Of a DNA stretch of 64,000 bases, positions 58,301 to 64,000 are shown in pieces. Within the stretch, counting starts at the first letter, position 1; each line of letters starts with the position of its first letter. The notes below the pieces were generated by a model. It was not told the origin of the DNA, ran no database searches, and saw only the letters and a program-made list of their open reading frames with translations. This stretch comes from Mya arenaria. Lineage: Eukaryota > Mollusca > Bivalvia > Myida > Myidae. The stretch covers positions 66,639,479-66,703,478 of the forward strand of contig NC_069125.1 of assembly GCF_026914265.1 (NCBI RefSeq), written 5' to 3'. Made by a program: the position numbers and the translations under genes.

Positions 58301-59429
58301 AAGAAAGTTTGGTTCAGTTTCTTTTAGAATTCTTATACTAAATACCAATAATGTATTAGTGCATTTAGTTTCAAAGTTTCGTAACCTTAACGCATGCATA
58401 TAATTATGTTTAATCACTAAAGCATTTATGGTTCATACAAACCTCTTTTTAAACCATGTGCTCTGTCTTGGCACTTAATTGTTCTAACAATCAAGTCACT
58501 TGCATTATGTCTATTTTTCTTGCAGTTCCTTTAAAAGAATACCTTAGTTTATATTCTCACCAAATATTATGTGAAGACAACATTTTTCTTATGGCAATCA
58601 TACTTCATGCGTCACAGTCAGTACTCAGAAGTGCTACTGAATGAGCTATATTGACACCTCAACCTCCATTCCAAATGAACATTCTTTCGGCAATTGCTAA
58701 ATTTTTCGGATGAATGCAACATAATATGTTATGTTGGGATCGCAAATCATCGCGTATTATTTAATATAGATATTGATAATTAACAGAATGGGTAAGAAAG
58801 AATTACTGTAAGGTTTTCATAAATGAAATCAAGTATTTTAAATGAAATCAAGTATTTTTTATATACCTGGAAATAAATACTGACCTGATTGGTGTAAAAT
58901 AAGTTATGAATTGCATGTTTGATGTCATTATGGGGGATATGAAAGCAGTTTGGCTGGAGGCTTTCATTTCAACCAACCTAATAACCTTCATACATTATGA
59001 CATCAATCATGCATTTGATTCCTTAAATGAAGTATCAGAGAAAAGTTTGATGAAACATCAAAATCTAGATCTTGCAGGGTAAACTATTTTGACAGTTAAT
59101 TGTTTCACAAAACATGATGACGTGCAGAGCGTATTAGAGTACCAGGGTTATCCGACAATGATTTTGCATGGCTATAAAAATCTTCCATGTCATTCTTTGC
59201 TTATTGGGTTTAGCAAAAGATTGATTTACCTCTGTAAGTGTTTTGGGGTACTTATGTGTATGCAGACAAAAAAATAAAATCAAACAGTTAGTTGTAACAG
59301 CTGTGCAATAAAATTTCTAACCCAAACACTCTCTGTGGTTCGGCATATATAGCAGAGCCACTTCTCTGGTATCAGTATAGAATGGTCCCACGCTGGCCGT
59401 ATCTTGGAAACATGAACACACTTCTCCAT
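45552..59429 (-). CDS. USP44/USP49-type ubiquitin-specific protease (15 coding exons, about 841 aa)
   Basis: Coding exons in order: 59322-59429, 57584-57661, 56034-56074, 55640-55798, 55319-55369, 52590-52787, 51866-52022, 51425-51558, 50884-51033, 50419-50545, 49457-49589, 48943-49014, 48394-48493, 46533-46750, 45552-46351. All have AG/GT borders and continuous phase (2526 nt). Residues 1-130 form a ZnF-UBP (MEKCVHVSK..., [39 protein letters not shown]). The Cys box is [19 protein letters not shown] with C202; then [14 protein letters not shown], zinc-ribbon cysteines (CQSCGNE, CEKC) and [17 protein letters not shown]. The His box is [10 protein letters not shown] with H565, then WVNCNDS with D583. 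All catalytic residues are present, so it is probably active. The order and wording match USP44/USP49, which in vertebrates act on histone H2B and, for USP44, the CDC20 checkpoint. The 240-aa Ser-rich tail ends with probable nuclear signals (NPKKARK, HIKRRK). Splitting USP44 from USP49 is not possible by eye; one pre-duplication gene is likely. Confidence 0.93.
46533..46750 (-). CDS. USP exon with His box
   Basis: Encodes [15 protein letters not shown], then [20 protein letters not shown] and AYTWNKEA. The donor is GTAAGG. The GxGHYxAY histidine is the general base of C19 peptidases. Confidence 0.93.
46911..48345. repeat. Dispersed repeat with tandem units in USP intron
   Basis: Five or more units of about 180 bp share 'ggcaataactctgtaattag', 'aaatagagttatggttctca' and 'agtagttttcaagttatgct'. 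A second part has 'ggatgatatggagttatgta' and 'tgtgtgaagtatgaagtgaa'. Non-coding; lies between the exons at 46750 and 48394. Confidence 0.8.
50191..50358. mobile_element. Foldback element in USP intron
   Basis: 'aagaaatataacacaccact' at the left end is mirrored by 'agtggtgtgtaatatttctt' at the right. The inner 'ggcattataaggaccggtca' mirrors 'tggccggtctttataatgtc'. A small hairpin-forming MITE, ending about 60 bp before the exon at 50419. Confidence 0.85.
50800..50883. repeat. Short tandem repeat abutting a USP donor
   Basis: About three imperfect units of 'ccatatactgtataataggt' type. The array ends exactly at the donor of the exon 50884-51033 (minus strand GTACAT). Confidence 0.7.
51169..51213. 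repeat. 15-bp tandem repeat, three copies
   Basis: Three near-identical 'ataacattaaactat' units, just upstream (minus-strand sense) of nothing coding. Confidence 0.8.
51781..51880. repeat. 23-bp tandem repeat that multiplies a USP splice donor
   Basis: Four copies of a 23-bp unit (+ strand begins 'aataactggtaatacctgg'). Read on the minus strand each holds TTTCCAG|GTATTACC, so four identical exon-intron junctions stand in a row, with exon ends at 51866, 51843, 51820 and 51797. See findings. Confidence 0.93.
52590..52787 (-). CDS. USP exon with catalytic Cys box
   Basis: Acceptor 'gtaattttcag'. It encodes [20 protein letters not shown], a basic linker, then [20 protein letters not shown] and VL, with C202 as the expected nucleophile. 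The AG at the exon end joins T of the next exon to give S, restoring the family's VLSH. Confidence 0.94.
52799..52957. repeat. 53-bp tandem repeat, three copies, next to USP acceptor
   Basis: Units contain 'aaaacaagacaaatttactg' and 'ccagagcacaaagtcacaga'. The array begins about 11 bp upstream of the Cys-box exon acceptor, so it occupies the expected branch-point region. Confidence 0.9.
53290..53395 (+). pseudogene. LINE reverse-transcriptase tail remnant
   Basis: A short frame reads [20 protein letters not shown], the FSxxAPKLWNxLPxxIR pattern seen at the C-terminal end of many LINE polyproteins. Stops surround it. The downstream 0.6 kb may be the element's 3' untranslated region. It is inside a USP intron on the opposite strand. 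Confidence 0.5.
53396..55318. other. USP intron, nothing further recognised
   Basis: AT-rich intronic DNA. An 86-codon plus-strand frame at 54361-54621 has no recognisable content. Confidence 0.5.
56390..56663. mobile_element. Foldback MITE in USP intron
   Basis: Left 'accattttaaatgaaacaaa' (then gcgcagtctatgccgctta) is mirrored by 'taagcggcatagactgcccc' (then ttgtttcattttaaatggt). Inner arms 'aaacacttcgacaaacct' and 'aggtttgtcgaagtgttt' are also inverted. Short frames inside are part of the element. Confidence 0.9.
56664..57583. other. USP intron, nothing recognised
   Basis: AT-rich sequence between the ZnF-UBP exons. No repeat unit or open frame of note. Confidence 0.5.
57662..59321. other. 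First coding-region intron of USP gene
   Basis: AT-rich, no recognised element. Plus-strand frames at 58176-58403, 58456-58644 and 59089-59277 have no family resemblance. Confidence 0.5.
59322..59429 (-). CDS. USP start exon (ZnF-UBP part 1)
   Basis: ATG at 59429-59427 begins [36 protein letters not shown], matching the extreme N-terminus of USP44/49 in length and pattern, so the start is well supported. An AG about 18 bp upstream (59448) suggests a spliced non-coding first exon. Confidence 0.93.
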
Positions 59430-59447
59430 TGTCCAAAGTGCATTTGG

Positions 59448-60194
59448 CTGGGAATTTTTGTTGCAACTGAAATTTAATTTGAGTGTTGAGAAAAAAATTG
59501 AACTTGTTAACAACTTAAACATAATTCAATTTAAACTTGATGACTCCCTTAAAGGAAATCTGACTCATAATTTTGGGAGCCATAATTTTAAATCAAAACC
59601 AATACTGCAAATGATGAGCTGAAATAGTCAACCAGCAGTGTATTCCCTATGATTATTTAAATATTCTAACTGTTTAAGCAACTTTCTCAATTCTGAACAA
59701 AAAAGTCAAGATAAGCCAATCACGATGGATAGGCCTAACTCAACACTGTCAACAGCAAATCATGCCGTAAATGGAAATGGCAATATTAAAATGACCAGTT
59801 CATTTATATAAATTTTACGAAAACTTCATCAACAACAAAGTAAAGTCAATAAGTTTTGACGAAAGTGATGTAATAATCCGACAGTTAAAGGGACAGTGAC
59901 AGTGAAAATAACAACAGATAATGCGTTAAAACCTTTAGTTTCATGCAATCTTTTTCTTGTTTATGACTGCCGCCATTTGCAATTTCACATGGATTCATCC
60001 AACTTTGATCTCTTAGGGTAGACAGGTTGCAAGTATAGTTTACTAGTTGTTTATACACTAAAAATGTAAGAAAACATAAATCTGAAAAAAATATCATCTC
60101 ACATTAACAATCAATTAAATGGTCACTACCTTTCCGATTTTATACGTAATGGAATAGCTACTTTACCCGTTCGAGGCGATTCCAATTAAACATC
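59448..60194. promoter_or_regulatory. Divergent 5' interval of USP and PLCL-like genes
   Basis: The start codons of the two genes point away from each other, 766 bp apart. This interval should hold the non-coding first exon of the USP gene and the promoter of both. No TATA box is obvious and no other feature is seen. Confidence 0.5.
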
Positions 60195-60459
60195 ATGGCG
60201 GACGAGGAAATGAAAACAACGGATGAAAATCCAAACCCTGAGGAAAAGCAAAATAGTGATGTTTTTGTCAACGGAAATAATGAAAATGAAACAAAGCCTG
60301 AGTGTTCAAATGAATCTGGAAATAGTGATTCACTGCAAACGGATAAATCTTTACCACGAAAGAGCAGTTTTATGAGTAGAGATGGCTCTCGACGAAATCA
60401 CAACAGGAAAAAGACAGTGTCATTTAGCAGCATGCCTACAGAAAGAAAGATTGCGACTG
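60195..60459 (+). CDS. PLCL/PRIP-like (inactive phospholipase C-like), first coding exon
   Basis: ATG (catcATGG) opens an 88-codon acidic, Asn/Glu-rich leader that ends in SRRNHNRKKTVSFSSMPTER then KIAT, followed by a GT at 60460. The stretch RKKTVSFSSMPTE is the signature just before the PH domain of PLCL1/PLCL2 (PRIP). These are catalytically dead PLC relatives that bind inositol phosphates, PP1 and GABA-A-receptor trafficking partners. K-T-V-S-F (residues 73-77) is the RVxF-type PP1 docking motif, and the Thr is the residue whose phosphorylation releases PP1 in mammals. The PH, EF-hand and X/Y-box exons must lie beyond the right edge. The donor (GTTGGT) is weak, so the exon end is uncertain. 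Partial gene. Confidence 0.8.
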
Positions 60460-63400
60460 GTTGGTATATTATAGGGAATTCAATTTTTTATGTCATTTAA
60501 GCATTAGGGTGCTGTTCATTATATTTGTAATCTGCAGAATGCATCCGCTTGCTGATACGTTAAAAAACAAGCTGGTTGGTAGCTAGTTGAGTCTAATCTA
60601 AATTTCCATGTTTCACCACCCATGTGCATCTACATCTGAATCCTGCTGTAAGGACCTCATAAGGCTTGGCTTGGATAATGTGTAGAAAAATCCTAAAGGA
60701 GAAACAAAATGTGGGTATACATTGCTAATAGACAAAACTTACTGACAGAACAACTTTGCAAATGTATCTTTCATGTGCTTCTGATGTGGATATAAAAAAT
60801 CTAAAGCAAGATTTCTATCAACACCAGATACACAAGTTAGGGACCTGCTTTGCAGCATGCGTCAGGAGTTCTGGAAATGTATGATGGGTTCATTTTACTT
60901 GTATTTACCATTAACATTTGATGTTAAAAACACTTTTTACATTTCACTGTAAATTACTTGCAGAATTTGCGTCATTAAGAGCAATATGTTGAAAAGAAAG
61001 TTCCTCAGAACAACACATTTTATTGTGTTATTTTTTAACTTATCATTTATTTGATTTTGCTTTTTATAATGTTATCAATTGATTTTGTTAAATAGCAAAA
61101 TTTTATACATTTTAAGGTATTATATTGTTAAACTGTTAGTTGCAATATTATGTTAGTTGCAATATTATTCAAACATTTTTTAAATGAAACATGTGAATAA
61201 ATATATATTATTAGTGCACAAAATCTATTTTAATATATCCATTTTTGAACATTGGATACATTTATTCATTTTTTTCTATATTGATCTATATCAGCTTATT
61301 ATAAAGTCCATGTATGGCATGTACCAGGTTATTAATTACAGGTGTTCTTTTCATCAAAGATAATCAATCCAAGTTACCTGGTACAGCATTTTAAGACTGA
61401 ATAAAGTGCAGTCTTACACTGCTTGATTGACAAAAGATCTTTGTTGCATGTAAAGGCAAGAGGTCTTACTTTTTATTTTGAAACAGACTATCAACTGCTT
61501 TAAAGGGTTTGACTTATCTATTGGCATTATTTTAATTTTAAATTAAGCAGTACTGAAACATCCTGATTGACTTCTGTACATGATTTATGCAAATAAGTTT
61601 GCATTTATTTTTATTAGTGCCTTCCAAAATTTTATTAGTGCCTTCCAAATATGGAATTTTGCTATGAGTCTTTTGGTTTTGTTTCTGATTAAACACATTA
61701 GCTTTAATGTGTGTATTAAGGTTTCATCTGCTAATATATGGATTTAAAAAGGTTTGATGTAAATGAGGACTTTATAATTCTCACATTTGTTTCCGTCAGG
61801 CTTTATATTGATGATTTTTAAACTTCCTGAATCAAACACAGGAATTTGTTATTACTTTTTATTGTTATGCACTTCTCCAAGTTATGGAAATTAGACTTTG
61901 GCAGACATGTTAACTGTACTGGCGATTGGTTATATCTACCGCTTTTGAGACCCCCCTATCACTCTCTGGATAAAATCTACTGTTAAAAAAAAACAATGCC
62001 AAAAAACGGCCTTAACATTGCATTTTACTTACAGTAAGGTTATGAAATTGTCGCAATGTAATTGCAGTCTACTGGTCACATGTTGTTGATGAGCAAATAT
62101 TAACACCATGGTCAGTCCCATGACCCTGGCAATTAGTATAAGATTTCGGCAATTATTTAAGTCCTTTTTTTTCATTACATGTACATCCATTAAAGGTATG
62201 AAGTGTAAAATTGATGAACTGCATTGAGTAAAAAGGCCCAGATCATTAAAACAGAAGCCGCTTAATTTGTTCCCATCTTAAAACACACAAAAAGACACAA
62301 AATCTAAAGAGATTGCGGATGATGCCCATTCTGTAAAATCTACCTCTCTAAGCTCAAATTTACCTCTCGGGAGAAACAAATCTACAGTTCTGGCATAGCC
62401 AGAGGTTTACATGTCTGACTTTTGCATGAGCAAACACAAATTCTTACTTACCTTCTTCATTTTCGTTTTTAAGTTTATGTTTTTGCCAATGGGATGGTTT
62501 CGAAAACTTCTGATTAGAGCACCCAATATGCCATTTAGTCTTAAACTGGTTTTACTTAGTGAATTGTTTAGCGACTGAGACATGCATGCTGGCTAGTGAA
62601 GATACATTTTGTGCCAAACACTAAGAAAGTTATTACTTTTTTTGTCTTCTAAACCTTTTTAACCAGTAAGTATTAAATAGCAGTTGTATTTTAAGGTAAG
62701 TAAATATATAATAACTATCTTTGTGTTAAAAAAAGAGAGACTATTACTTGATCAAAACCAGCAGAACAATTTACTTGTACCAGTGTTGGACTTGAGGACT
62801 TGGGCAACATGTGATTTTGATCTCTGAATTGTACGAGTTGTAATATTTGTTTATATATTAATTTGTAGCCTTCTAATTGTTCGAAATCTTATTTGTTAAA
62901 TATAGATGTCATAGAGTGACTTGCAAACACATAACTGCAACAGTAGCCATTTAGCCAGCTCATTGAGATTGGAAAATGATACATTTTGATGGAAATCTAA
63001 AGGGTTTCTAGAAAACCATTATGAGTTTCCTCATATATCATTGAAAGATTGGATGCTGACACAAATCTGTATTGATGGACAAGTGTGTTTTGATTAATTC
63101 AACTAGATCTGATATTTGTCCATTGATCATTCTTGACTGTGATATCAATTGAAAGTAGTAGACTCTGATGATGCCTTTTTGCAGCAGATTATAAATTATC
63201 TGAAAAATCAATCATTTTTGCTATGCTTCGATTGATTGAATGTTATGCCTTCTTCACAATTAATATAATATGAGTGAAGTATTTGTTCATTTATTATAAC
63301 ATTTGTAGTTAAAATACTGCATTTTTGTGGCATTCCAAATGTTCAGGACTGGTTCTTATAGAGAATGCCAGGTGTGTTTTCTTATACAGACAACTACCTG

Positions 63401-64000
63401 ATCCCATTAATTAGCATTCGCCTAGAACAATTTGAACAGTCAATCATGTTGCATTCACCTTGTACACTTCAAACAGTTAAATATGTTGTAATTATTGTTG
63501 AACATTCTGGTTTGTTTTCTCTAACTAATGGTTACTGATCTTGACTTCCTCAATACGAAATAACAAAATTAAAAAAAATGTAGTTTATATTAAATGATGA
63601 AATTTAGTACTGCATCGAAGCCTACAGCTTTACTGATGTAGCCAAGTTTATACTTTCAAATACAAATTAATATCTTCCCTTTAAGCTCTTAATTCTATCA
63701 AAAATACCTCTGAATAGGTGTAGAATAAAGACATCCTCATTAGCTATTACTACAGTAAGCAGCCAAGCAATCAAGTCATATTCATGAAGAATTTTAGGTC
63801 ATGATGTTCATTTATTTAATTAATTACATTTATAATGAGTTATATAGCAAGAGACACTAATAAGACTCCTTTTTACTTTGAAAACAAACTATTATTATGA
63901 AGTTCAGGCATTTATTTCAGTGCATAGTTCTTGAAGAGTGTTGCACTGTGTTACATTTTTGGTAGGACCCTTCTGCCCTCATGGATACCAGCATTACCAC
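60460..64000. other. First intron of the PLCL-like gene
   Basis: AT-rich DNA with no second PLCL exon recognised. 61615-61650 has a 24-bp tandem echo ('ttttattagtgccttccaaa'). Nothing else supportable. Confidence 0.5.

Overview
The window looks like nuclear DNA of a bivalve mollusc. This is inferred from AT-rich sequence, intron-rich animal genes with GT-AG introns, deuterostome-like orthologues, and long non-coding repeat families of the kind common in bivalves (repeats opening with 'atgccccc...', 'agctcacctgagc' and 'acaagaggccc...agggcct'). The species cannot be named from sequence alone. No bacterial or organellar genes, rRNA or intact tRNA were seen.

Layout. 1-4018: AT-rich, no gene recognised, with a 0.26 kb direct duplication at the right edge. 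4019-24504 (+): a 13-exon gene whose phases join without a break into a protein of about 552 aa. It has an N-terminal bHLH domain and a C-terminal HMG box, the combination found in the vertebrate meiosis initiator MEIOSIN (BHMG1) and related to its partner STRA8. Its introns hold a 1.45 kb 17-bp minisatellite, a 1.4 kb 44-bp minisatellite, and repeats carrying nuclear-receptor-type sites. A possible nested first exon with SAM-like sequence sits at 21233. 25.3-27.8 kb: mariner-like transposase remnant and a long GGTCA-rich repeat. 28398-30816 (-): a four-exon, 254-aa GARIN/FAM71-like gene. It lies head-to-head (186 bp between start codons) with a three-exon, 111-aa PDZ-only PDLIM/ZASP-like gene (31003-33980, +). 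36288-38587 (-): one large exon for an unrecognised 729-aa Ser-rich protein with an Arg/Ser tail. 39.5-43.1 kb: foldback element and long repeats. 45552-59429 (-): a 15-coding-exon USP44/USP49-type ubiquitin protease of about 841 aa, complete with ZnF-UBP, Cys, His and Asp boxes. 60195-60459 (+): first coding exon of a PLCL/PRIP (inactive phospholipase C-like) gene, head-to-head with the USP gene and running off the right edge.

Three genes have family links to germline or cell division: MEIOSIN-like (meiotic entry), GARIN-like (acrosome/Golgi in sperm development) and USP44-like (mitotic checkpoint). Whether this clustering means anything is inference only. All gene models were built by eye from open frames, splice signals and exon phase. 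The remainder is intronic or intergenic repeat-rich DNA, described below.
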